A stretch of 64,000 nt of DNA from Bacteroides intestinalis (GTDB lineage: Bacteria; Bacteroidota; Bacteroidia; Bacteroidales; Bacteroidaceae), in NCBI RefSeq assembly GCF_003464595.1, contig NZ_QRZF01000004.1, forward strand, positions 445,850 to 509,849, written 5' to 3'. Below, one piece after another: positions 44,211 to 53,222 of this stretch. Below the pieces are notes generated by a model. It searched no databases and had not been told where the DNA came from. It saw nothing but the letters and a program-made list of their open reading frames with translations. The stretch's first letter is position 1; every line of letters begins with the position of its first letter. Position numbers and translations under genes: made by a program.

Positions 44211-44358
44211 AGAAGTTGAGAGTTGAGAATGGAGAGTTGAGAGTTACCATACGGTTTGACTACTCACTTTCCACCTTCAACTCTCAACTTCCCATAATAC
44301 CACACCCTATGACTGCGCAGCCTAACTCTCAACTCTCCATTCTCAACTCTCAACTTCT
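44211..44358. repeat. Perfect 36-bp inverted repeat spanning the recJ-recQ junction
   Basis: The left arm (44211-44246) and right arm (44323-44358) are exact reverse complements of 36 bases. A third, partial copy (about 44271-44291) lies between them. The arms consist of the phrase AACTCTCA / TGAGAGTT with variations. The right arm lies within the recQ coding region just after its likely start (44309) and encodes the residues around NSQLSILNSQLL. The mRNA could fold into a very long hairpin covering the recQ start. Confidence 0.9.
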
Positions 44359-46234
44359 CAAAGAGTACTGGGGATATGATAACTTCCGGGGCATACAGGA
44401 AGATATCATCAATAGCATTGGCGAAGGCAAAGACACCCTGGGGCTGATGCCTACGGGCGGCGGAAAGTCCATCACATTTCAGGTGCCTGCACTTGCCAAA
44501 GAGGGGCTTTGCATAGTTATTACTCCCCTGATTTCTCTGATGAAAGACCAAGTACAGAACTTGAAAAAAAGAGGAATCAAAGCACTTGCCATCTACTCCG
44601 GAATGTCCCGGCAAGAGATTATCGTCACGCTGGAAAACTGTATTTTCGGCAATTATAAATTCCTGTATATATCGCCCGAACGGTTGGATACGGAAATCTT
44701 CCGCACCAAGCTACGGAAAATGAACGTCAGCATGATAACCGTTGACGAAAGCCATTGCATTTCACAATGGGGATATGATTTCCGTCCTGCCTATCTGAAG
44801 ATAGCCGAAATACGTGATCTCCTACCCGGTGTCCCTGTGCTGGCACTGACTGCAACCGCTACTCCGGAAGTCGTGAAGGACATCCAGGCGCGGCTGTGCT
44901 TCCGGCAGGAAAATGTTTTCCGCATGAGTTTTGAACGGAAGAACCTTGCCTACATAGTCCGCAAAACAGAAAATAAGACCGGAGAACTTCTTCACATCCT
45001 ACGCCGTATGCCGGGTAGTGCCATTATTTACGTACGCAATCGTCGGCGAACCAAAGAAATCACCGAACTTTTAATTAACGAAGAGATTACCGCCGACTTC
45101 TACCATGCCGGTCTGGATGATGCCACCAAGGATATACGTCAGCATCGCTGGCAGACAGGAGAAAGCCGTGTAATGGTTGCCACCAATGCTTTCGGCATGG
45201 GTATCGACAAACCCGATGTACGTATCGTAATCCACCTCGATTTACCGGACTCTCCCGAAGCTTATTTCCAGGAAGCAGGACGTGCAGGACGTGACGGCAA
45301 CAAAGCGTATGCCGTAATACTCTATGCCAAATCGGACAAAGTCACCCTTCATAAACGTATCCCGGACACCTTTCCGGAGAAAGACTATATCAAACAGGTG
45401 TATGAACATCTGCAATATTATTACCAGATGGCAATGGGAGACGGTTTGGGATGTGTCAGAGAATTCAATCTGGAAGACTTTTGCCGGAAATTCAAATACT
45501 TCCCTGTACCTGCCGACAGTGCATTGAAGATTCTGACGCAAGCAGGATACCTGGAATATACCGACGAACAGGACAATGCCTCCCGTCTTTACTTCACCGT
45601 CCGCCGTGATGAACTGTATAAATTACGCGAACTGGGAGAGGACATGGACAAACTTATTCAAATCGTTCTGCGCTCTTACACCGGAGTATTCACGGATTAC
45701 ACCTTTATCAACGAGAATTCACTTGCGGTACGTAGCGGATTAACGCGACAACGGGTGTACGACTTGCTGATACGTCTATCCAAGATGCGTGTCATCGACT
45801 ATATTCCACATAAAAAGACACCTTATATCATATACACGCGCGAACGCGTAGACAGGCAACATCTGCAAATCTCCCGCAGTATATACGAGGAGCGTAAGGA
45901 ACGTTATGAAGCCCGCATTCAGGCAATGGTAGATTATGTAACGACCGAAACCGTTTGTCGCAGCCGTATGCTTCTACGCTATTTCGGAGAGAAGAATGAA
46001 CATAACTGTGGAATATGCGATGTCTGCCTCAGCCACCGTGCCGAGACTCCCGAGCTTTCCTCCCAACAAATAAAAGAAGAAATTAAAGAATTGCTTCGCA
46101 AACAACCTCTGACACCTGCCGATATTGCCTCACAGATAGAAGCAGATAAAGAAATCATCTCTCAATGCATCCGCGAATTGCTGGAAGATGAAGATCTGAA
46201 AGCGGAGAACGGCATCATAAGCCTGAAGGCATAA
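44309..46234 (+). CDS. recQ: ATP-dependent DNA helicase RecQ
   Basis: The product has 641 residues from the ATG at 44309. An in-frame ATG at 44207 would add 34 residues encoded by the inverted repeat and is unlikely. The helicase core has MPTGGGKSITFQVPAL (Walker A), VDESHCISQWGYDFRP (Walker B and the aromatic loop) and the second RecA half QEAGRAGRDG. The RecQ zinc site CRSRMLLRYFGE then CGICDVC is intact. The C-terminus is a winged-helix-like segment; no HRDC domain is visible. RecQ unwinds forked and recombining DNA. It follows recJ. Confidence 0.96.
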   Translation: MTAQPNSQLSILNSQLLKEYWGYDNFRGIQEDIINSIGEGKDTLGLMPTGGGKSITFQVPALAKEGLCIVITPLISLMKDQVQNLKKRGIKALAIYSGMSRQEIIVTLENCIFGNYKFLYISPERLDTEIFRTKLRKMNVSMITVDESHCISQWGYDFRPAYLKIAEIRDLLPGVPVLALTATATPEVVKDIQARLCFRQENVFRMSFERKNLAYIVRKTENKTGELLHILRRMPGSAIIYVRNRRRTKEITELLINEEITADFYHAGLDDATKDIRQHRWQTGESRVMVATNAFGMGIDKPDVRIVIHLDLPDSPEAYFQEAGRAGRDGNKAYAVILYAKSDKVTLHKRIPDTFPEKDYIKQVYEHLQYYYQMAMGDGLGCVREFNLEDFCRKFKYFPVPADSALKILTQAGYLEYTDEQDNASRLYFTVRRDELYKLRELGEDMDKLIQIVLRSYTGVFTDYTFINENSLAVRSGLTRQRVYDLLIRLSKMRVIDYIPHKKTPYIIYTRERVDRQHLQISRSIYEERKERYEARIQAMVDYVTTETVCRSRMLLRYFGEKNEHNCGICDVCLSHRAETPELSSQQIKEEIKELLRKQPLTPADIASQIEADKEIISQCIRELLEDEDLKAENGIISLKA

Positions 46235-46235
46235 G

Positions 46236-46272
46236 AAAGGGCGTACAGTGAATTGCACGCCCTTCTTCTTAT
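46236..46272. terminator. Bidirectional terminator between recQ and the M48 gene
   Basis: Perfect 8-bp stem AAGGGCGT (46237-46244) with ACGCCCTT (46257-46264), A-run before and CTTCTTATT after. It sits directly after the recQ stop and before the convergent M48 stop, so it can end both transcripts. Confidence 0.75.
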
Positions 46273-46284
46273 TATATCAAAATA

Positions 46285-47085
46285 TTATTCCGCTACCGCC
46301 GGTTTCTCAATACCTTCACTGGTTGCACGTTCTTCCATACGTTGGATACGGGCATCCAAATCAGGATGAGTAGAGAACAATTGATTCAGCTTACTACTTT
46401 TCTGCGCACCGGCTTCTTCCTGCAATTTCTTCAGCTTTTGGAAAGATAAAGCCATTGCCCAGGGATTCTTACCATGACTTTTCAGGAATTCATATCCATA
46501 GTCATCAGCACTTCTCTCCTGCTTCTGTGAATATGTAGAGTTTACCAGAGCCTCACCCAGATCACCCAACTGAGAATCAGACAACTTAGCTGCCGTACCA
46601 CCTTGTGAAGAAATACCATCCTTCAAAGCTGAAGTCAGCAATGCCGTACGAAACCCATTCTTAGAGTCCTTGTGTGCCACGTGACCTACTTCATGTCCGA
46701 TTACACCCAGCAATTCATCATCCGTCATGATATCCATCAAAGACGAGAAAATGCGCACACTACCGTCAGCACAAGCAAATGCATTGACATCTATCACATA
46801 ATAAACTTTGAAGTTCAAAGGAATTCCCTCTACATCCGTCAAGCCTTCAGTCAGCTTTTTCAGACGAATTGTATACTCATTATCGTCGGCACATACCTGA
46901 TTGTGTTTATCCATCCAGTCGATATACTCTTTTACATATTCTGCCATCTGAGCGTCAGTCAGAGTAACAGCTTTAACAGCTTTAGCCGCACCTTTCAGTG
47001 CTTTTACATTAAACTGAGCCATTGCAGGCATTGTCACGGCCATACATAACATAAAGAAGGCCCACTTCATGAAAATCTTTTTCAT
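46285..47085 (-). CDS. M48-family zinc metallopeptidase, secreted
   Basis: The 266-residue protein has a signal peptide (about 1-23, ending PAMAQ) and no lipobox. The zinc-protease motif HEVGH (about 130-134, in IGHEVGHVAHKD) is present, and SADDYGYEFL carries a likely third metal ligand. These match the M48 family (HtpX/LoiP/BepA type), and the size and signal peptide fit a periplasmic quality-control protease. Substrate is unknown. It converges with recQ and is divergent from the TPR gene at 47282. Confidence 0.92.
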   Translation of the reverse strand: MKKIFMKWAFFMLCMAVTMPAMAQFNVKALKGAAKAVKAVTLTDAQMAEYVKEYIDWMDKHNQVCADDNEYTIRLKKLTEGLTDVEGIPLNFKVYYVIDVNAFACADGSVRIFSSLMDIMTDDELLGVIGHEVGHVAHKDSKNGFRTALLTSALKDGISSQGGTAAKLSDSQLGDLGEALVNSTYSQKQERSADDYGYEFLKSHGKNPWAMALSFQKLKKLQEEAGAQKSSKLNQLFSTHPDLDARIQRMEERATSEGIEKPAVAE

Positions 47086-47234
47086 TCTTGTGTTTTTAAT
47101 TTAGAAATGATGATTAATTAATATAATTGGTAAATGTGTCGCAAAAGAACAAATTTTAAATGATACCATCAATAATAACACGGATGTTTTTTCTTTTTAG
47201 ACGGAGTTCTTGGTATGGAAACAAGATTTTTATG

Positions 47235-47242
47235 TAAGTTTG
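47235..47242 (+). promoter_or_regulatory. -7 box of the TPR gene
   Basis: TAAGTTTG matches TAnnTTTG and lies 40 bases ahead of the start codon. A CTTG 22 bases further upstream (47209-47212) may be the -33 box, slightly too far. Confidence 0.45.
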
Positions 47243-47281
47243 CAAAAAGAATAAAAACAAAACACCTAAGAAATACAGATT

Positions 47282-48235
47282 ATGGGATTCTTTAAATCTT
47301 TCTTCTCCGGCAAACAAGAGAAACCGGAAACTGAGAAACAGAAAAACGATCAAAAGAACTTCGAGATATTCAAGTATGACGGCATGCGTGCACAACGCAT
47401 GGGGCGTCCCGATTATGCAATCAAATGCTTCACGGAAGCCCTCGCCCTTCAGGAAGACTTTGAAACCATGAGCTATCTGAGCCAGGTTTACATTCAAACC
47501 AATGCCCTCAGCGAAGCGCATGAACTGCTGGAACGCATGGCAAAACAGGAACCGGACCACACCTCCACTTTCCTCACCCTTGCCAACGTATGCTACCTGC
47601 AAGAAGACTATCAGGCAATGGCAGACGCCGCACAAAAAGCTATTGAAATAGAAGAAGGAAATGCCATGGCACACTATCTTCTGGGTAGAGCCAAGCAAGG
47701 TATGGACGACGGTATCATGAGCATTGCCCATCTCACCAAAGCCATTGTACTGAAAGACGACTTCACCGAAGCCCGCCTGCTGCGTGCCGAAGCCTTAATC
47801 AAGATGCAGCAATACAAGGAAGCTACCGAAGATATCGACGCTATACTCTCCCAAGATCCCGATGAAGAAGCTGCATTACTACTCCGCGGTAAAGTGAAAG
47901 AAGCAGCAGGACAGCAGGAAGAAGCCGAAACCGATTATCGCTATGTAACAGAATTGAATCCATTCAACGAACAGGCTTTTCTTTGCCTGGGACAACTTTA
48001 TATCGTCCAGAAGAAGTATCCCGAAGCTATCGCACTCTTTGACGAAGCCATCGAACTGAACCCTAATTTCGCACAAGCCTATCATGAACGCGGTCGCGCC
48101 AAGTTGCTAAATGGTGACACGGCAGGCTCTGCAGAAGATATGAAGAAAGGATTGGAGTTGAACCCTAAAGAAATCCAAGGAATCAGCGGACAATACGACA
48201 ATCAGCCAAGACAAACGGACGTTTTAGGATTGTAG
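47282..48235 (+). CDS. Tetratricopeptide repeat protein
   Basis: The 317-residue protein is soluble with no signal peptide. Most of it is made of TPR units (for example PDYAIKCFTEALALQEDF, DYQAMADAAQKAIEIEEGN and YPEAIALFDEAIELNPNF). Such proteins bind other proteins; the partner is unknown. A basic N-terminus (GFFKSFFSGKQEK) and a Gln/Asn-rich C-terminus flank the repeats. The DUF6377 regulator gene begins five bases after its stop, so the two are probably in one transcript and may be functionally linked to it. Confidence 0.87.
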   Translation: MGFFKSFFSGKQEKPETEKQKNDQKNFEIFKYDGMRAQRMGRPDYAIKCFTEALALQEDFETMSYLSQVYIQTNALSEAHELLERMAKQEPDHTSTFLTLANVCYLQEDYQAMADAAQKAIEIEEGNAMAHYLLGRAKQGMDDGIMSIAHLTKAIVLKDDFTEARLLRAEALIKMQQYKEATEDIDAILSQDPDEEAALLLRGKVKEAAGQQEEAETDYRYVTELNPFNEQAFLCLGQLYIVQKKYPEAIALFDEAIELNPNFAQAYHERGRAKLLNGDTAGSAEDMKKGLELNPKEIQGISGQYDNQPRQTDVLGL

Positions 48236-48239
48236 CGCC

Positions 48240-49955
48240 ATGAAAAGCGGCCTCTTTATACTCATTGTATGCCTTCTTTTTCCTACCTACGTCTGTGCAG
48301 ACACTTCTAAACATGCATTAGAAGAAAACAGGAAATTGCTTCACTCTTTAGATAGCCTGCTGGAACAGCAGGATCTATTTGTCAGAGTAAAAGAGGAGCG
48401 CATCAAGCAACTGAAAATGCAGTATAGCCGGGTCAAAGATGTAAAGGAACTCTATGCCATGAATAGAATGGTCTATTTGGAGTATCGGGTTTATGATGCG
48501 GATTCCGCCCTGCATTACATCAACAAGAACATACAACTGGCACAACAGACCGACAACCGTACCTGGGAAGTGGTCTCTTTGCTCGAACAATCATTTGTCC
48601 TCACCTCCTCCGGACTACTGACCGAAGCCTTGAAAGCCGTCAGTGACATTCAACCGGAAGAATTACCCCAAAATCTCCGTTCCGAGTATTTTGGCAGGTT
48701 ATGTACACTCTATTCCCGCCTGCGAGATTACTCCAGTGAGAACTCCCAACTGTCGGAACATTACAATAATCTCCAAAAGGCTTTCCGAGACTCGGTATAC
48801 CTCACAGCCACTCCCGACGAATTGCGCTACTGGAATTGCCGGGCATGGCTCTACCTGGGAACCCCGGAAATAGAGCCCGTCAAACAGGCATTTGAGGAAA
48901 ACAAGCAAACATTGTCTAACGACAGCCGCAAGTATTCCATAGCTACCTATAATCTCTCCGCCATTTACCGGAGCGAAAACAACGAGAGCAAATATCTGGA
49001 GAACCTCATTCTTTCGGCTATGGCAGACATCCGGTCTGTCAACGGAGATATCGGCTCTTTGCAGGAAATAGCGGAATACCTATTTAAGCATGGAGAAATA
49101 GACCGCGCCTATAACTACATCCTCTATTGTTCTCAAAAAGCCATGCTTTTCCACAACCGGGTACGAATAGTCAAAATGTCTCATTTGCAAAACCAAATCT
49201 ACAAAGCGTACCAGGAACAGAGCCGCACACAGCAAAAGCGCCTTCAAGCCTCCCTGATTGCCGTCAGTTTCTTATTCCTCGTACTGATCGGCGCCTTCCT
49301 GTTCATCCGCAAGCAAATGCGCCGGCTAAAAGAAGCCAACTTGAAGTTAGACAGTACAAACCAGAAGCTGTCCGTCAATATGGATGCCCTCTCTACAGCA
49401 CATCAACGTCTGGAAGAAGTAAACATGCAACTGAAAGACTTGAATACGCAATTACAGGAAGTCAACGACCAGTTGCGGGAATCTAATTACGTAAAAGAAG
49501 AATATATCGGCTATGTATTCAACATCTGCTCCACCTATATCAGCAAGCTGGAAGAGTTTCGCAAGAACATCAACCGGAAACTGAAAGTAGGCCAGATAGA
49601 AGATGTAAAAGCAATGACGGACTCTTCCGCAACAGCCTCCAACGAACTGAAAGAGTTCTACCAGAATTTCGATACCATCTTCCTGCATCTCTATCCCGAT
49701 TTTGTAGGTGACTTCAACGCCTTACTGCTACCCGAAGAGCGCATCGAACTGAAAGAAGGCGAACTACTTAATACCGAACTGCGCATACATGCCTTGATAA
49801 GACTCGGCATCACAGACAGCGTGAAGATAGCGGACTTCCTCCATTGTTCCGCACAAACGGTTTATAACAACCGGCTCCGCACCCGGAATAAATCCATTAT
49901 CCCGAAAGAAGATTTTATAAATGCAGTGAAAAAGCTCGGAAAATACAAAGCGTAA
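48240..49955 (+). CDS. DUF6377 membrane regulator with TPR and HTH-like ends
   Basis: The 571-residue protein has a signal peptide (cleavage about after Ala20), a periplasmic TPR-like part (about 25-330, with YDADSALHYINKNIQLAQQ), one membrane helix (about 335-356), a coiled coil (about 360-410) and a C-terminal DNA-binding-like end (LGITDSVKIADFLHCSAQTVY). The membrane topology matches the regulator at 14634-16076, though the sequences differ. Members stand next to SusC/SusD pairs, as here: the SusC gene starts about 200 bases downstream. It probably senses a periplasmic signal and regulates that pair, by inference from context. Confidence 0.86.
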   Translation: MKSGLFILIVCLLFPTYVCADTSKHALEENRKLLHSLDSLLEQQDLFVRVKEERIKQLKMQYSRVKDVKELYAMNRMVYLEYRVYDADSALHYINKNIQLAQQTDNRTWEVVSLLEQSFVLTSSGLLTEALKAVSDIQPEELPQNLRSEYFGRLCTLYSRLRDYSSENSQLSEHYNNLQKAFRDSVYLTATPDELRYWNCRAWLYLGTPEIEPVKQAFEENKQTLSNDSRKYSIATYNLSAIYRSENNESKYLENLILSAMADIRSVNGDIGSLQEIAEYLFKHGEIDRAYNYILYCSQKAMLFHNRVRIVKMSHLQNQIYKAYQEQSRTQQKRLQASLIAVSFLFLVLIGAFLFIRKQMRRLKEANLKLDSTNQKLSVNMDALSTAHQRLEEVNMQLKDLNTQLQEVNDQLRESNYVKEEYIGYVFNICSTYISKLEEFRKNINRKLKVGQIEDVKAMTDSSATASNELKEFYQNFDTIFLHLYPDFVGDFNALLLPEERIELKEGELLNTELRIHALIRLGITDSVKIADFLHCSAQTVYNNRLRTRNKSIIPKEDFINAVKKLGKYKA

Positions 49956-50102
49956 GCCCTGCTCTCTACTACCGATTCCACTTAAAGAGTTTACTTCCGA
50001 GCCTCTCATTTTCAGAAAACAACACTAATAATCAAACACTTATCAGTTTTAACAGTTTACTTCGCCTGTTTACCTCGCAGAGTAAGCAACCCTTATTGCG
50101 CA

Positions 50103-50110
50103 TACCTTTG
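50103..50110 (+). promoter_or_regulatory. -7 box ahead of the SusC-like gene
   Basis: TACCTTTG matches TAnnTTTG. It predicts an mRNA start near 50117, about 40 bases before the preferred start codon. No TTTG is seen 19-21 bases upstream, so a regulator may help the polymerase here. Confidence 0.45.
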
Positions 50111-50156
50111 CCACAGAGATCCAAACTAAAAACTTATGTTAACTATTAAACGAATC

Positions 50157-53100
50157 ATGAAGAACAAAAGAAAAGAAAAACGCTCATGCAGACTCATTCT
50201 TGCCTGCTGCGCTTTGTTACTGTTCATTTCGGTAAATGCATTTGCACAACAGCAAGTCACTGTTACCGGAAACGTGAAAGATGAAAAGGGAGAACCCATC
50301 ATCGGAGCTAATGTCATTGTAAAAGGCACTGGTACAGGAAGTGTCACCAATGTAGAAGGAGACTTTTCATTGGCGAATATACAGAATGGCGCCACTCTTG
50401 AAATCTCTTTTATCGGCTATCTGAACCAGGATGTGAAAGTCAACGGCACGAAACCCGTCAGCATTATCCTGAAGGAAGACACTAAGATGCTGGATGAGGT
50501 AGTAGTGGTAGGTTATGGTGTGCAGCGCAAGTCGGATATGACAGGTGCAGTTGCTTCCGTAAATACCAAAACACTGGAGAATCGCCCGCAGACCAACATC
50601 ATCCAATCTTTGCAAGGTGCTGTACCGGGCCTGAATATCTCAGTGACCGGAACCAATGCGGAAGGCTCTTCCACCAAGACCCGTATCCGCGGCGAGAACT
50701 CCATCACGGCAGACAACAAACCACTGGTTATTCTGGACGGTATCCCCTTTGATGGTCCCTGGTCCGAAATCAATCCGAACGACATCGAATCCATTGAAGT
50801 ATTGAAAGATGCTTCTTCGGCTGCCATCTACGGTGCACGCGGTTCGAACGGTGTCATCCTCATCAGCTCCAAGAGAGGTGAAAAAGGCAAACTGACCGTA
50901 TCCTACGACACCTACATCACCATTGACAATCCCATCAACTTCCCCAACCTCATGAATGGAGCAGAATTCTGGAAGTATAAGACGGAAGCATTGAAAGATG
51001 CCAACACCACCCCGCCCACTGAAAGCAATCCCGAACCGTGGATGGGATCTATGACCGCTACAGAATTGCGTATGCACGAAGCCGGCATGGATACCGACTG
51101 GCTGGACCTGGCAACTCGCACCGGTTTCAAGCAGCAGCACAATATCTCTTTCCGTGGTGGCGTCAATAAGACCAACTATTTTGTCTCACTGAACTATACC
51201 GATGTGAAAGGTACTGCCATAGGCAACCAATTCAAACGCTACAACATCCGTTTCAACCTTGATCAGGAGTTCACTTCCTGGTTTAAGTTCTCTACCAGCA
51301 CCCAGTTGGGACGCTACGACCGAAGTGGCAGCAGTGCTTCTTTCTCCAGAGCATTCCGCATGAATCCCCTGGCAGAAGCTTATGACGAAGAAGGCAACAT
51401 CCGTTCCGCCGCCTGGGAAGATTCCAGCGAAGCTTTCTCTGTAAACCCTTTAAGTAGCCTCAACAACAAGAGCAACGACATACGCTCTAAAGTCATCACC
51501 AACAACGTGGTAGAAATAAAGTTGCCGTTCGTCCCCGGACTCAGCTATAAGCTCAATACCGGCTATACGTACCAGAACAGTAGCTGGAAACAGTACCAGG
51601 GAATGGATACTTACTACGGCGCACGCTCCAACGGTATTCTGAACACCGACGACTGGCATTCACAAGAGTGGATTCTGGAAAACATCATCACTTATACCCG
51701 TGAATTCGGCAAGCACCGCATCTTCTTCACCGGTCTGTATTCTGCACAAAGCTACGAGAAAGAAGGCAACGGAATGGAAGGCAAAGACTTTCCGAACGAC
51801 GTGATGTACTATTACCAGATTTCCAAAGCCGCCACCATGTCCGGCAGTTCCAGCTATACCAAGCAAAACCACATCTCTCAGATGGCACGTCTGAACTACT
51901 CATACGACAGCCGTTACTTGTTGACACTGACTGCACGCCGTGACGGTTACTCCGCATTCGGCAACCAATCCAAGTTCGGTGTATTCCCTTCCATGGCTAT
52001 CGGCTGGAACATTTCCAATGAACATTTCTTCCAGGCAAGCCCATTGGCTAAAGTGGTGAGCAACCTGAAATACCGCCTGTCATGGGGTAAGAACGGTAAC
52101 GAAGCGGTAGGCGCCTACACTACATTGCCTGACCTTTCCACCTTCAATTATCTGAAAGATGACCATACCCCAAACTACGGTTTCTATCCTTCCAAGCTGG
52201 CTTCTCCTTCGCTGGGATGGGAAACTACACAATCCATCAATACCGGTATCGACTTCCAACTGTGGAACGGACGTATCCAGGGAACATTCGACATGTACTG
52301 GTCGAAGACAAGCGACCTGTTGCTGAACCGCTCCATCCCCACCATCAACGGTACGGGAAACATTACCGAGAATATCGGTGAGACCAAGAACCGCGGTTTA
52401 GAGTTGCAGATTACTTCCAACAACATTGCCAAGAAAGATTTCGACTGGTCCACTACCTTCAACCTATCTCACTACAAAACAAAGATCGTGAATGTAGGTC
52501 TCTACGATGCCAACGGCAACCCCATGGATGACATTGGTTCCAGATGGTTCATCGGTCAGCCCATCAGCGTGAACTACGACTACCGCTTCATCGGTATCTG
52601 GCAGATCACCGATCCGTCCAATCCGAACGGACAGCAAGACCCGAACTATCGCTACTCCATCCCCGGATATATGAAGTACCATGACAAGGACGGTGTGAAC
52701 GACATCACCCCGGCAGACAAGGAAATCATCGGCTCGGCAATTCCTAAAGTAACAATGGGTATGACGAATACTTTCCGCTACAAGAATGTCAGTCTGAGCG
52801 TATTCCTCAATGCCCAACTGGGACAGACAGCCAATAACTGGCTTTACGACGTATCTCACAACTCCTATCGCCAGAACCGCCTCATGGTAGACTTCTGGAC
52901 ACCGGAGAACCCTACCAACAAGTACCCGAAGAACTCACTGGATACTTCTGTAAACCCGATGAGCGCAGGTTTCTACGAAAAGACCGACTTCCTCCGTGTG
53001 CAGGATGTCACGCTGGCCTACCGTGTTCCCCAGCGTTGGTTAAAGAAGATTTCCCTGAACCGCCTCGAAGTATATATGAACATCAAGAACCTGGCAACCT

Positions 53101-53198
53101 GGACAAGCTGGACCGGCCTCGACCCGGAATTTATCAGCGACCAACAGTCCACTCCGCAGGTACGTTCATTCACATTCGGTCTGAAACTTGATTTATAA
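50157..53198 (+). CDS. SusC/RagA-family TonB-dependent outer-membrane transporter
   Basis: The product has about 1013 residues from the start at 50157 (50136 is an alternative) and a long signal peptide ending FAQQQ. It has a carboxypeptidase-regulatory-like domain (VTVTGNVKDEKGEPIIGANV), the TonB box and plug (LDEVVVVGYGVQRKSDMTGA), the plug motif YGARGSNGVILISSKRG and a 22-strand barrel ending RSFTFGLKLDL. With SusD it imports bulky oligomers, sugars or peptides. The neighbouring genes (a dipeptidase, carboxypeptidase fusion and dicarboxylate transporter) suggest peptides rather than glycans, by inference. Confidence 0.95.
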   Translation: MKNKRKEKRSCRLILACCALLLFISVNAFAQQQVTVTGNVKDEKGEPIIGANVIVKGTGTGSVTNVEGDFSLANIQNGATLEISFIGYLNQDVKVNGTKPVSIILKEDTKMLDEVVVVGYGVQRKSDMTGAVASVNTKTLENRPQTNIIQSLQGAVPGLNISVTGTNAEGSSTKTRIRGENSITADNKPLVILDGIPFDGPWSEINPNDIESIEVLKDASSAAIYGARGSNGVILISSKRGEKGKLTVSYDTYITIDNPINFPNLMNGAEFWKYKTEALKDANTTPPTESNPEPWMGSMTATELRMHEAGMDTDWLDLATRTGFKQQHNISFRGGVNKTNYFVSLNYTDVKGTAIGNQFKRYNIRFNLDQEFTSWFKFSTSTQLGRYDRSGSSASFSRAFRMNPLAEAYDEEGNIRSAAWEDSSEAFSVNPLSSLNNKSNDIRSKVITNNVVEIKLPFVPGLSYKLNTGYTYQNSSWKQYQGMDTYYGARSNGILNTDDWHSQEWILENIITYTREFGKHRIFFTGLYSAQSYEKEGNGMEGKDFPNDVMYYYQISKAATMSGSSSYTKQNHISQMARLNYSYDSRYLLTLTARRDGYSAFGNQSKFGVFPSMAIGWNISNEHFFQASPLAKVVSNLKYRLSWGKNGNEAVGAYTTLPDLSTFNYLKDDHTPNYGFYPSKLASPSLGWETTQSINTGIDFQLWNGRIQGTFDMYWSKTSDLLLNRSIPTINGTGNITENIGETKNRGLELQITSNNIAKKDFDWSTTFNLSHYKTKIVNVGLYDANGNPMDDIGSRWFIGQPISVNYDYRFIGIWQITDPSNPNGQQDPNYRYSIPGYMKYHDKDGVNDITPADKEIIGSAIPKVTMGMTNTFRYKNVSLSVFLNAQLGQTANNWLYDVSHNSYRQNRLMVDFWTPENPTNKYPKNSLDTSVNPMSAGFYEKTDFLRVQDVTLAYRVPQRWLKKISLNRLEVYMNIKNLATWTSWTGLDPEFISDQQSTPQVRSFTFGLKLDL

Positions 53199-53222
53199 AC
53201 CGCTAAAACAAAGAGAAACAGT

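Noticed and set aside
44207..44308. 34-residue N-terminal extension of RecQ
   Set aside because: It is encoded by the inverted repeat and is not part of the helicase family; the ATG at 44309 gives a normal N-terminus.
47156..47731. 191-codon minus-strand frame
   Set aside because: Antisense to the TPR gene at 47282; Phe-rich shadow of the opposite strand.
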